From: Rhizophlyctis rosea
Taxonomy: Eukaryota > Chytridiomycota > Chytridiomycetes > Rhizophlyctidales > Rhizophlyctidaceae
Assembly (NCBI GenBank): GCA_027596075.1
Contig: JADGJC010000668.1
Location: 1-11,433, forward strand
Direction of reading: 5' to 3'
DNA length: 11,433 nucleotides
Shown here piece by piece: positions 1 to 8,019 of the stretch. The notes beneath the pieces were generated by a model that was not told the origin of the DNA, searched no databases, and saw only the letters and a program-made list of their open reading frames with translations. Made by a program: the position numbers and the translations under genes. Within the stretch, counting starts at the first letter, position 1, and each line of letters starts with the position of its first letter.

Positions 1-524
1 CGGTAAACCCTACACCGCCCATCAGAACCAAAGACCGTGGACCTGGACTCATCAGTAAATGCTACCCCCTCCCAGTCTGCCGCACTAAAATGGCGGTAGG
101 TGCTTGCCCACTCTAATTGTGCACGCACATTGTTTTTACTGAGGTAGACCCTGTGCGTGGCAGCGTAGTTGTGGACGTTCATGGTTTTGAGGATGTTGTG
201 GTAGGTTTGGCGATTAAGCGTGAGTCCGTGGTGGGAGGAGAGGATATCCCTGACGACAACACTAGGCTGTTTGTTGTGTTCGGGTGACTTGGCGAGACGG
301 GCAATTAGACGGTGCTGACGTTCAGAGCATTTCTTCGGCCTACCGGTGCGGGGTTGTGGGTGAGGAGATCCGTGCTTCTTAATGCGATTGATGGTGTTGC
401 GGACAGTTGAATAGGGAATGAATTCAGACTCGGAGATTTGCTTGATGGTGAAGTTGTGCCGGTAGAGTGTTGCTATTGTTTCCCGTTGGGCAAGGGTGAG
501 TTCTTTGCGTTCAAGAAGAGACAT
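1..524 (-). CDS. Tc1-like transposase, N-terminal 174 residues (partial)
   Basis: Catalyses cut-and-paste transposition at TA targets. The frame is open from an ATG at 524 in good context (CAACAATG) to the window edge, with no stop in 174 codons. Residues about 10-50 form a helix-turn-helix segment (LTLAQRETIATLYRHN, then TIKQISES and STVRNTINRIKKHG). A GRPKK motif at 61-65 matches the GRPR-like linker between the two DNA-binding subdomains of Tc1/Tc3 transposases, and SERQHRLIARLAKSP at 67-81 opens the second. The DDE nuclease domain begins near 137 (LEWAS), and VAFTDESR at 154-161 carries the first catalytic Asp (D158). The later Asp and Glu lie outside the window. Full-length relatives are about 330-350 residues, so about half is seen. 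No frame damage is visible, so activity cannot be excluded. Confidence 0.9.
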   Translation of the reverse strand, partial: MSLLERKELTLAQRETIATLYRHNFTIKQISESEFIPYSTVRNTINRIKKHGSPHPQPRTGRPKKCSERQHRLIARLAKSPEHNKQPSVVVRDILSSHHGLTLNRQTYHNILKTMNVHNYAATHRVYLSKNNVRAQLEWASTYRHFSAADWEGVAFTDESRSTVFGSDGRCRVY

Positions 525-549
525 TGTTGTGTTGCCGTACGGAAAGCGA

Positions 550-591
550 CAACAAGTTGTTGATATTTATGTTGTTTTGACAGCTGTCAAA
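550..591. repeat. Two adjacent palindromes in the transposon leader
   Basis: CAACAA-G-TTGTTG (550-562) is followed by a perfect 16-bp palindrome, TTTGACAGCTGTCAAA (576-591), and then by a partial copy, TCTGTCAAA (592-600). They sit 26-67 bp upstream of the transposase ATG, where Tc1-type elements may hold promoter or transposase-binding repeats. The function is not known; only the symmetry is seen. Confidence 0.5.
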
Positions 592-1117
592 TCTGTCAAA
601 TGCCAAAAGACAGGAGGCAAATTGGAGAGCACGTTGCAGCACGTTCTGACCTTCCTGGTGGCTGTGTTGACGCGTGCACTGTGAGCACCTTGTGCATGTT
701 GGTCAAATTGCACACAATTGGTCGGCTTTCTTATACACGTGTGAACACAGATATCAACTCGGATATCCGAAAGTTTGAGCATATGTTGAGATGTAAAATA
801 CCTTGAGGGTCCTAGTAGTCAAAGTTAACAGTTTTGCTGGTGAACGGGCCGCCGGACGCGTCGCCGGCCGTGATTTTTCCGGCTGGTCTGTACGGGGGGC
901 AATTTTTTGACTCCTATTGAGTACAATCCACCCTCAACCCCACCTTATACCCCAGGCCACTTGGCGATCCCCAGAGGAGACCTTGAGACACACCACCCGG
1001 TCAACCGACCAAAGTGGGTGCTTGTGAGCGGGTACTTCTGTGGGGCGACGTTGGGCGAAGACTAGTCCCTTTTGGGAACTATCGAATTCGCCGGATCGGA
1101 TATGTGCTCGGAGTCTC

Positions 1118-1129
1118 TATATATATATA
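1118..1129. repeat. TA dinucleotide run (TATA-box-like)
   Basis: Six TA units. This could serve as a TATA element in either direction, but no supported gene starts within 300 bp, so it is recorded only as a simple repeat. Confidence 0.4.
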
Positions 1130-1189
1130 CTTGTGGGAACGAAAGAAGGAATGGTGAGCTAGCTATGGGAGCGACGGAAGGAAGGAGAG

Positions 1190-1211
1190 GGATGGATGGA
1201 TGGATGGATGG
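1190..1211. repeat. GGAT microsatellite, about 5.5 units
   Basis: A perfect run of GGAT units, preceded by related GGAAGGAAGG sequence (1175-1184). It translates as repetitive Ser/His/Pro/Ile in minus frames and Met/Asp/Gly/Trp in plus frames, which explains some spurious ORFs here. Confidence 0.9.
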
Positions 1212-1226
1212 CGGTAATGGAAGTAT

Positions 1227-1291
1227 CTGAAAGGTGCTGCCTGTTAGCTAATGATCTCCCAAAACAAAACTTGCCGCAGCATGTAACATAC
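1227..1291 (-). other. Intron-like signature with no supported host gene
   Basis: On the minus strand a GTATGTT donor follows GAGAAG, a TTAGCTAACAG branch-site match lies 40 nt in, and TTTCAG closes a 65-nt unit. All three elements fit fungal introns in sequence and spacing. The flanking frames are open on both sides (from ATG 1457 or 1353), but the encoded peptides are short and resemble nothing I know. It could be a 5'-leader intron, a decayed gene or coincidence. Confidence 0.3.
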
Positions 1292-1446
1292 CTTCTCGCT
1301 CTCGGCACCACACCCGCCGAGACGAAAGATCTAAGACCGACCAGACCACCCACCCTAACAGCGTCCGCAATCCGTCCCCAGCACTAAGTCCCACCAAGGT
1401 TGAACACATGTGTGTTCTTCCCCACCGCAAAAAGGGGGGGCCCTTG

Positions 1447-1510
1447 GCTAGCGACATCCCGGGGGGTAGTCCGTTAGACCGCTCCTGAGTAAGGAAAAAC
1501 GGTCGCTAGC
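1447..1510. repeat. 9-bp inverted repeat with 46-nt spacer
   Basis: GCTAGCGAC (1447-1455) is matched by its reverse complement GTCGCTAGC (1502-1510). The repeat could form a stem-loop. No flanking target duplication is visible and the role is unknown. Confidence 0.5.
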
Positions 1511-1720
1511 TTCGAAATGAGGGTCTGGTGTTGGGCCGGTCGGGTGCAAGGTGTTGTTAGTATATACATACCTAGTGCGAACCGTTGCGTTGCACTGCTG
1601 ATGGTGTTGAGGTCGGTATTGGTGGTGGTGGAAATTGAAAGGGTGGGAAAGAGAAATATGGGGGAGAGAGGAAATCAAATCCCCTTTATTGAGTGGATGG
1701 GTGATTGCTGATCAAGGCGT

Positions 1721-2600
1721 CATGGGTTCACGTCAATCAGCCCAATCATTATGAGTCATTTTGTTCACGTAAGCCATCGTCAGCAACCTTTGGCACGACT
1801 TCCCCAAGTCGAACCCTACAGAACCAGGTAGACATTTGCTTCGTAAACATGTTATGGATTGTTCATCTATGTCGAAGTTAGGGACGTTATCACTAGAATC
1901 AAATCAGGGTTAGCTTAGAGTTGGGGTTTGGTTGTAAGTCTCGATGTCAGGACTGTTGGGGGCAGGGGGTCCCGCCAGGCGCTTCGGGAATCCCGCCAAC
2001 GAGTTGCCCGCTACCTACTGAACACTAAGCAGCGCATCGGCTGCCTGTTAAGTCCCTGACATTGACTATAATCGGTGATCGGCGTCCGGGTCAGAAGTAA
2101 AGTATTGAAAAATCCATCGGGAAGTGTATGCGCAAGGCGTTGAACACTATGATCGGTGGCCAGGAGGAGGCAGGACAGACTGAATCATTTTCGGGGATGT
2201 GTATTGAACCCAGTTTCCCCACTTGGATGCTGTAATAGAAGGTAATCTGTGCCTCAACCTGACTGGACCGCGGTATTTGGAGTTTGTTCATTGAAAGAGC
2301 GGCCAGGGGAATGAAGTGGGCTTGAAGGGGGAGAGAGGGAAGGGGAAGTCGGTGTTACTACATGTCAACTACAAACATTTGGCCGCTCACATTGAAGCCA
2401 CTTCAAAGCTGCCTTCATTGTAACATTGAGCGATAGATAACAGAATATCACCATCGCACTCATTCAATTAGCTGTTTAAGTTTGTTCTCCCCAAAACCCG
2501 GACAAAAAGTTATATTGTTACAAAACTTTGGAAACTTAACAAAACACTGGTATGTACATAAAGCCAGAATAATCTGGCATTGGCACCTCCTACGATGGGG
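1721..2600. other. Intergenic stretch without a gene call
   Basis: About 880 bp with no coding signal that I trust on either strand. The longest ORF (66 codons, minus, 2291-2091) has no recognisable features. The stretch holds an imperfect terminal inverted repeat (1944-2062), a 9-bp inverted pair GAGCGGCCA/TGGCCGCTC (2297-2305 and 2380-2388), and a small hairpin TTGAAG-CCA-CTTCAA (2392-2406). Confidence 0.55.
1944..2062. repeat. Candidate MITE-like inverted-repeat unit, about 119 bp
   Basis: The left arm ATGTCAGGACT (1944-1954) and right arm AGTCCCTGACAT (2051-2062) are reverse complements with one extra base, and partial pairing continues inwards (GGGGGCAG against CTGCCTG). The interior is GC-rich with a duplicated TCCCGCCA. 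There is no coding capacity. No clear target-site duplication is seen, so mobile-element status rests only on the terminal symmetry. Confidence 0.25.
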
Positions 2601-2627
2601 TTGCCAAACCACCGCCGCACCCGGGAT

Positions 2628-3505
2628 CTATGGGGACACCACGGGAAACCCTTCTTCTTGACAACGGAAGACTTGGTGGGCTTCACCAACTCTCTTGGAT
2701 CGGGCGGATGTCGAGTTTTCTTGGAGGAGCTTGGTCGGCGGCTGTACAACCGACGAAACAGATGAGGCGGGCAATGACGGCGCGGGGGGTACTTCGATGG
2801 TTGCAAAGCCGTCTTTTGAGATGTAAGGGATTTTGGCGGGCCAGAGGTCGGGCTCGTCCCACAGGCCGTTCTTGCTGGGAGCGGAGGAGAGGGTGCAGTC
2901 GAGGAAACGGCTGGTTAGTTTGCTCAGGCATGGGGTCGCGGTGTTTGATGACAGTAAGCTCTTCAACGCCTTCCCGTACAGACAAACCAGATGGTGGATG
3001 TAGACGAAGCTAGCGCAGACAACACTCTCCGTTCCGCCGCCGCGCATTCGGAGTTGTGTTAAAGCCCGAATACCGTTATCCCCGTCGTGGACCCACTGAA
3101 TGTGCACAATGCAGACTTTGCATCCGACCGGTTGGAGGGTGCGAGCAATGACAATTGCGACAACGACTTGTGGTATGGTTCCATCAGGGTGGGGTGTGGA
3201 AGCGTACACATACTCAGCATCGGGACCACCGATATGTCAAAGCTCGTCCAGCACCTCGTCCTGATGATGGTGATTTTCGGACGTGAGTTCTCATTCAATT
3301 CGATGAGTGTGTAGCCGAGACAGAGTAAGGACATTGAGAGCGGCAACGGTATCCACTCGTGTTTAACGGCGACAAACTTATTGAGGCACTGTACCCCGTG
3401 GACACAAAGCCGAAATTCGTCAAATTCTTTAAAACCAATGATTTGGCCTGCTTGGAGTGCGGCTTGATGACCCCTCGGACGCCAACTGCAAACCATCAGG
3501 GGCAC
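2628..3505 (-). pseudogene. Broken gene with START-like (lipid-binding) domain resemblance
   Basis: Two overlapping minus frames together read like one protein. The first runs from ATG 3505 to TAA 3059; around KHEWIPL and GYTLIELNENSRP it recalls the START-domain pattern of an aromatic R/K-x-W-D/I segment followed by IEELDENT-like sequence. Near 3290-3230 the sense moves to a second frame (AEYVYASTPHPDGT, then RTLQPVGCKVCIVH), as in the START strands that follow the DF segment. That frame stays open through a C-terminal part (LYGKALKSLL, NGLWDEPDLWP) to TAG at 2628. Between them the second frame has a TGA at about 3240. No GT-AG intron joins the frames, so a frameshift plus a nonsense change, or sequence error, is needed. 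START domains bind sterols or phospholipids. The resemblance is by eye and the family call is tentative. Confidence 0.35.
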
Positions 3506-4495
3506 TCAGCGTTGACGAGAGTGGGCAGAGGTGGAGGGTTGGGTTTGCTGTAACTGAGGTACTATGGTGTAGCTGACGATATGTGGATGCCAGGTGGAAT
3601 ACTTCCAAGCAAGAGGTTGCAGGACAGTAAACGGATGTCAGGGGAAAGGGGGGCCCGGAAGCTTCCTTGTGGAGGAAGGGCGAAGAAGAAAGGGTCATAT
3701 CGGGTGGGTCCAGAGAATGGTGAGAGTTGTGTTGCGGGCGGGAGAGGGAGAGGATCCGTCCCCGGGGACGGGTGGAAGGTTGCTGTTGTTTGATGGTGGT
3801 GACGAATTGGCAAACGACGACGAGTTAGAGAGTGGTGGAGGGTTGTGCGGAGGCAATTGTTGCTGGAATGGCAACATGTGAAGCAGTTGGAAGCCTTGAT
3901 AATGGGGATGAGGAGCCGTTATGCGTTGTCGAGGGCAGGAGCCGTTGTGACGAGTGCTGCTGGGGCGTTTTTGGGGCCGCGTTGAGTAAAACAAGAACTA
4001 CTGTCCCAAGAAGCGGCACGCCTGCTGCTGCGGAAGTTAATTGCTTTGTTTCTTGATGAACGAAAGAGAAGCATTGTTGAGCACCAGACACCTCACCCTT
4101 TTGCGCCCAAGCCCCTTCCCAGGATACGGATCCATGAATCAACACTTGATGCTTGTTCCACCAATACCTCCTTGTCCTCTGCCTGACTCCCTCGTCCCGT
4201 CTCCAAAACCAGCATCCTTCCACAATCCACATCATCGATATACTCGCTGCTGCACATCTGCACCTGTCACCCCATCCCCATCCCAATTCTAGACGCCCTT
4301 TTTCCATCATCCGTCGAAAGGCGATTGGAACTTCCCAAAACCTCAGAGTGTTTTGTGAGGCATAGATGAAAGGAATGGACAAATAGAGTGGATGGGATGT
4401 GGAGATGAGACAGAGGGAAAGTTGCAGTGGTTTGACGATGGAGGATCTCGACACCTTGAGGCATGCAAAAGTGCCATCACCTCTCAAAGAATTGG
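3506..4495 (-). other. Anonymous stretch with open minus frames, low-complexity
   Basis: Several minus-strand frames are open, but none reads as a known protein. One starts at ATG 3877 and gives a Pro/Ser/Asn/Gln-rich peptide (PFQQQLPPHNPPPLSNSSS and onwards) ending at 3695. It could be the disordered N-terminus of the START-like gene downstream, with the frame then changing around 3700. A 220-codon ORF (4487-3825) contains one hydrophobic run (AGVPLLGTVVLVLL, near 4010-3970) but is Trp/Arg/Gly-rich upstream, as is typical of an off-frame. I make no gene call; a spliced 5' portion of the START-like gene is possible. Confidence 0.3.
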
Positions 4496-4496
4496 A

Positions 4497-4816
4497 TCAG
4501 AGGAAGTGGGCTCTCAATATTTGGAGAACAGGCGATGGGTTTTGAACCGGGGACACTGGGTCGGCTGCGGGGGAAGCAAATTGGGGATCTTTGGGAAGGT
4601 CGTTCGGGCCTTCGATTTCGGGTACGTCGAAGAGCTCCAACCAGATCGCATCGTGAAGGGTGTCCAAACCCAACATCCGTTGGGTGGGGTGTCGGATGAA
4701 GGCACGAATGTCAATCGACGCAATAGACAATCCGCGCAGATTTGTTCAGCATTTCAACGCTTCGAGGGTATAGTCCCAATAACCCGCTTTCATCCCATCT
4801 CCCGTCATTAATCAAA
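4497..4816 (-). pseudogene. Frame-broken protein fragment, leucine-rich-like
   Basis: Minus-strand codons look coding, but in two frames. One (from about 4940 to TGA 4711) includes RIMLHSNKPIASIVVLINDG and ends near SVEMLN. The other continues from about 4738 with NLRGLSIASIDIRAFIRHP, then LGLDTLHDAIWLELFDVPEI, and closes at TGA 4497. Reading two instead of three A residues at about 4730 joins them without a stop. The LxxLxIxx spacing recalls leucine-rich repeats of fungal F-box proteins, but one or two units are not enough to assign a family. It overlaps, on the same strand, the end of the small-protein gene ending at 4818. No start codon or intron could be placed with confidence. Confidence 0.35.
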
Positions 4817-4817
4817 A

Positions 4818-5643
4818 CTACAATACTTGCAATGGGCTTATTTGAATGAAGCATAATTCTGGCATCGGGCCATAACTGCCGCTGAACCCATTGGCCACAT
4901 AGACGCCAAAGCTGCTCAATAACGCCTCTTCCTGATGCCACTTGCGTCTGAATGTAAAGAGAACGCGATAGCTTGGGGGGAGAGCGAGGACAAGGAAGGA
5001 GACCAAGGTGGCCATTTTCTGATATTTCGTAGGGCAGACGAACTTATCCACGATGACCACTTTTAGGAGGAAGGTTGCTGCCAAAACGTTGAGGATGTGG
5101 CTTTGGGTGGCCGGTATTTCTGCCTTTTCATCTGTGAGGGAGATGGTGGGAACTTGCGCTGCTTCAGAGGGTGGGTGAAGAGAGTCGATGGAGGCGAATG
5201 TTGACGGGCGTCGGGGTTTCTCGCTGGCTTCGTCCTTCTACAAAGGAGTAGTTGGTAGGGTTGAGAACGTGACTTTCTTCTTTGCAGATTGTTGCGACTT
5301 TGAGACACTCGGAGACGGAGAAGTAGATGCCGAAGGTACGAGACTTGGAACCAGAACTACGCAAGTTGCCGCCGCTGGGTTTGGGGATGATACCGCGACG
5401 TACCAAAAGAAGGTCCAGGGAGGCTTTCATCTCCTTGTTATTCTGATCCAGCTGCTCCCAACGATCATCGTTGCTCGTCTTCAAGTCCTTCACCGCCTTT
5501 GCCAGTTCTTCCCATTGGTCTTGCGTGGGCATGTTTGTGATGGAAGACAGGGATCGACCTAAGGCATGGGAAAGGATAGGGCGATGTTTTTGTTCCGACG
5601 ACTCACCTGCATGCGTGCCATTGCGTGGCATTCTAGAAAACAA
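4818..5643 (-). CDS. Hypothetical multi-exon small protein: coiled coil, acidic-proline linker, hydrophobic segments
   Basis: Not a family I recognise. Proposed model: exon 5643-5607, intron 5606-5559 (CAG|GTGAGT to CCTTAG, 48 nt), exon 5558-5404, intron 5403-5238 (TTG|GTACGT to TTTGTAG, 166 nt), exon 5237-4818, giving about 203 residues. A start at the well-placed ATG 5532 would give 182. The second splice keeps the frame and removes both a frame change and a TAG, which supports it. Features in order: a charged heptad region (DQWEELAKAVKDLK, then WEQLDQNNKEMKASLDLLL) that should form a coiled coil; a linker rich in Pro, Ser and acidic residues (SIDSLHPPSEAAQVP); then two hydrophobic stretches, HILNVLAATFLLKVVIV and MATLVSFLVLALPPSYRVLF, possibly membrane-associated; then FTFRRKWHQEEALLSSFG. 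Without splicing, the first frame runs from 5643 to TGA 5164 as a 159-residue ORF. Intron use is inferred from sequence only. Confidence 0.5.
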
Positions 5644-6257
5644 CCAAAATTTGACGGCTACAGCCGGATGAGTATCTGGCTACGTGGTCCCTTTAGCGCC
5701 CATACCACGCTCAAAGCAATATGGCTTCTGTGGCTGGGTGAAGCCTTCAATTGGTGTGGTCCTCCTGGATGAGGCTGATACAGGAAGCCACTGTTGACTA
5801 TGGTACATCTGTCGACTTACCGCTGAATTCTCCTAGCTCCATAACTATTTATATGCTCTGAATTTTGACTGTTGAGGACTGACATATTGTAAGCCATCTT
5901 GTAGCAGTATTACCACAATAACGTAAATAAAAAGTCTAATGCATGAGCCACTGGAGCCTTACCAACCATTGCAGCATCTCCCATATCAATGATTCATGTG
6001 CGGAATGACGGGTTTGGACAAATGGAAACTTCGGTCCCCTTCATAATCAAAGCAAAGAATGTTCAGCACAGGAAGCCAAAGTGTAGATATGATCATCATG
6101 CCATGGATCTGAACATCGTCCTGCAAGCAGAAAGCCGCATACGGAGAGTAGTAGATAAAAACCAAGGATGAAGGAGAAAAATGAAAGATTGTGTATTTTT
6201 GCAGCGAAACATAATATTTGCGGAAAAGTTTATATGTGCAATCCAACGAGTCTTATT
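5644..6257. other. Intergenic region between two minus-strand genes
   Basis: About 610 bp with no supported gene. It lies 3' of the minus-strand gene ending at 6258 and 5' of the one starting at 5643, so it should contain a minus-strand terminator and promoter. AAATAAGA on the minus strand, a few bases after the 6258 stop, is a possible polyadenylation signal. The 86-codon minus ORF (6246-5986) has no recognisable features. AT content rises around 6160-6250. Confidence 0.5.
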
Positions 6258-7552
6258 TCAAATATCCGGCCACTTCACCGCCCAAGAATGCAGTATCATC
6301 GCCAACAGTTTCCGATCATCGTATTTTCGCATGTCGAAGCCTGTAGTATTTCCCACTGACACAGACGGGGGGAAGGATCTGGTCCTGATATCCGCTGTAT
6401 GTGGAAGGGTTCGGCACGCGCGCGTCCCTCTGTGACGCCGTCGATGAATGCTTGGGTGAATTGCACTCTGTATAGAGTGACGTAATTTGCTTTGGTTTGG
6501 AGCATGAGGATGGGCCATTCTATTTGCCAAGCATCGGTGGGTTGAGCGAGTGAGATGGCTCCTGCGCAGAGATGGGATTCGGTTTCTGTGGGGTTTGGTG
6601 AGTTGGTCCGTTCCTAGAGATGGGAGTGTGCTTTAGAGTAAGTACAGGATTGGCATCTCAAACAGGCTCAATCCATGTCTGACACATACCGAGATCATCC
6701 CTATACATTTGAGGAAGCTCGTTTCCACTTTCTTCCGTACCAAGATGTCCGCATTGGCGGGTTTGCGTCCGTTTTGGATCGTAGGGGATAGTGGTTGTTA
6801 GAACCTAAGAGAGATGAAGCAAATCAATTATGCATCAACAGTGGGTGAGGAGCAATGATGACCCATGTCTTACAGGGGCAGCCAATTCGTTGCATCCGAT
6901 ATCCCCGTGAGGAATTCCATCATGACCATATTGAAGAGACTTGTGTCATGTGAATCTGAATCCATGGCGAGGAAGAGCTTGTGCGTGCGTGAGCTTTTGA
7001 GGTAGTATTCGGCGTCCATGGTGACGGCATTGACGTGGGCGTTTGTTGCGAGCCATTGTTCTGCTTGCCCTGAACAACAAGGATGTCAGGTGCATGATGA
7101 GAGACTTACACCTTCATGCAACACCCGAACCATACCACTGAGCGGCACGAGTTTCGGAAATGCGTCTTTCAAGCTCGTGTCAGAGAACGAAATATTGAAA
7201 GGTTGTAGTTGTTCCGACATTCGAGCGGGTGAAGGGTTTAGCATTTCCTAAACCACACGCTGTTTCTTCCCTGGTGGTTCCTCTCGTTCGGCACACCTTC
7301 TTAAATATGCAGCCACTAACCGTTGTGCATCCTCGCAGTGCTCCTTCGCGTAGGCATGTGTGGCGACATATCCCAAGAACATAAGATGATGATCGGGCGC
7401 ACCTCCACTCCCTCCACCAACTCGCCGACGAAGCTGTGCAGAGCCTTTGCACGAGTCTCCGTATTCATTCCAGGTGCCTCGAAAGCGGCGCTCAAAGCAG
7501 CTACAATTGAGCTGTTGATTGGAGGAGGATAGTTTCCTTGGACCTGAAGCAT
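6258..7552 (-). pseudogene. Multi-exon gene of unknown family with several frame breaks
   Basis: Clear minus-strand coding blocks separated by fungal introns: 7111-7070 (GTGTAAGT to TTCAG, CTGAC branch, 42 nt), 6873-6805 (GTAAGA to CTCTTAG, 69 nt) and 6689-6614 (GTATGT to CTCTAG, 76 nt). Block 1 starts at ATG 7552 (INSSIVAALSAAFEAPGM), changes frame near 7400-7415, and continues LMFLGYVATHAYAKEH to a basic EEPPGKKQR stretch that looks like a nuclear localisation signal. An in-frame TAG (7248) follows, and then MSEQLQPFNISFSD from ATG 7220. Block 2 includes EQWLATNAHVNAVTMDAEYY and MMEFLTGISDATNWLP. Block 3 has VLTTTIPYDPKRTQTRQCGH. Block 4 has DAWQIEWPILMLQTKANYV, then RVQFTQAFIDGVTEGRARAE, and ends FDMRKYDDRKLLAMILHS...TGA 6258. 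Splice 2 is off by one base. In block 4 a CCCC (6590-6593) and a C6 (6367-6372) shift the frame in opposite directions. ATG 7220 could be a separate start. Function unknown. Confidence 0.6.
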
Positions 7553-8019
7553 TTGGAGGTGGTGCTATCGGGTGAGAGTCTGGAAGCCAATTGGGGTTGC
7601 GGGCAAACAGTGAAGTCTGACACGGATTCAGCAGCTGTGACTGACTAGGCGGACCCAAGGCAATGAATGACGAAGTCGCTAGAGGCAGTGCGGTCAACCT
7701 TTCCCGAGTTTGCCGACCAGTTCGATTAGATGTCTCCAAACGGTTGAGGGGCGTTGAAAAGTTGAAAGGAAGATGTAACTTTTTCCCTGGCGCGTGGCGG
7801 CGTGATGCTGCACTGATGCATCATGCAGATGGGTCAAAGACAAGATTTGCACCCATTTTTCCTTGGCCAACCATCTGAAAGTATTGCACATTGAGCCCAC
7901 TGGACGGATAGAAAATACATACACTGTTTCATCACACTCTCACCAAACTTGAGGCCTACCAGAACGTGCTCATCTACATATCCCACATACTCTCTATCAC
8001 GTCGTCCCATTCCTGTACC
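7553..8019. promoter_or_regulatory. Divergent intergenic region, probable shared promoter
   Basis: 467 bp between a minus-strand gene starting at 7552 and a plus-strand gene starting at 8020. It must hold both promoters if both are transcribed. I see no clear TATA box. A 10-bp palindrome, TGATGCATCA, lies at about 7814-7823. Minus-strand ORFs here (to 7924) are short and unlike known proteins; an unseen upstream exon of the minus gene is possible. Confidence 0.35.

Larger units (their letters stand above)
1..890 (-). mobile_element. Tc1/mariner-type transposon, one end only (transposase cut by the window edge)
   Basis: The element is defined by the Tc1-like transposase that reads leftwards from 524. 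The outer boundary is a proposal. On the minus strand the sequence TA-CAGACCAGCC begins at 892, and Tc1-family elements typically start with CAG next to a TA target duplication, so the end may lie at 890. The 366 bp between this point and the transposase start contain several inverted repeats and no ORF worth calling, as expected for a long terminal region. A C-rich/T-rich boundary just outside (893-909) is an alternative end. The other terminal repeat is beyond the window, so neither the repeat nor the TA duplication can be verified. Confidence 0.5.
891..1720. other. Gene-poor stretch with simple repeats and weak intron-like signals
   Basis: No ORF here is convincing. The stretch holds a TATATATATATA run, a GGAT microsatellite, a 9-bp inverted repeat and a G7 run at about 1433-1440. 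On the minus strand, 1680-1620 is strongly pyrimidine-rich, as in many fungal promoters, and two intron-like signatures lie downstream of it (1291-1227 and around 1572-1550). Reading minus-strand frames across the first signature gives only about 77 residues, low in complexity at the end, so I do not call a gene. Confidence 0.5.

Noticed and set aside
1550..1572. GTATGT immediately followed by TACTAAC on the minus strand as an intron
   Set aside because: Donor and branch site are fewer than 10 nt apart, too close to be used together by a spliceosome.
2630..3013. 127-codon plus-strand ORF
   Set aside because: Antisense to the START-like frame; Arg/Gly/Trp-rich with no family resemblance.
3825..4487. 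220-codon minus-strand ORF as a real gene
   Set aside because: Its composition changes abruptly, it includes GWGWG- and RRDEG-type runs from simple purine-rich DNA, and only one short hydrophobic stretch looks protein-like; length alone was not enough.
4540..4565. GGTTCAA-like T-loop (minus strand) as a second tRNA
   Set aside because: The flanking bases do not form a T stem and no acceptor or anticodon arm can be folded around it.
4392..4811. 139-codon plus-strand ORF
   Set aside because: It lies opposite the better-looking minus-strand coding frames, has no recognisable motif, and its residues are rich in Gly, Arg and Trp, as is typical of an antisense shadow.
5926..5931. AATAAA on the plus strand as a polyadenylation signal
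   Set aside because: There is no plus-strand gene upstream for it to serve; it is most likely a chance match in AT-rich sequence.
7966..8019. N-terminal extension of the ankyrin gene to 7966
   Set aside because: The codon at 7966 is GTG, and the added 18 residues precede an F-box-like motif that starts right after the in-frame ATG at 8020, which also has the better context.
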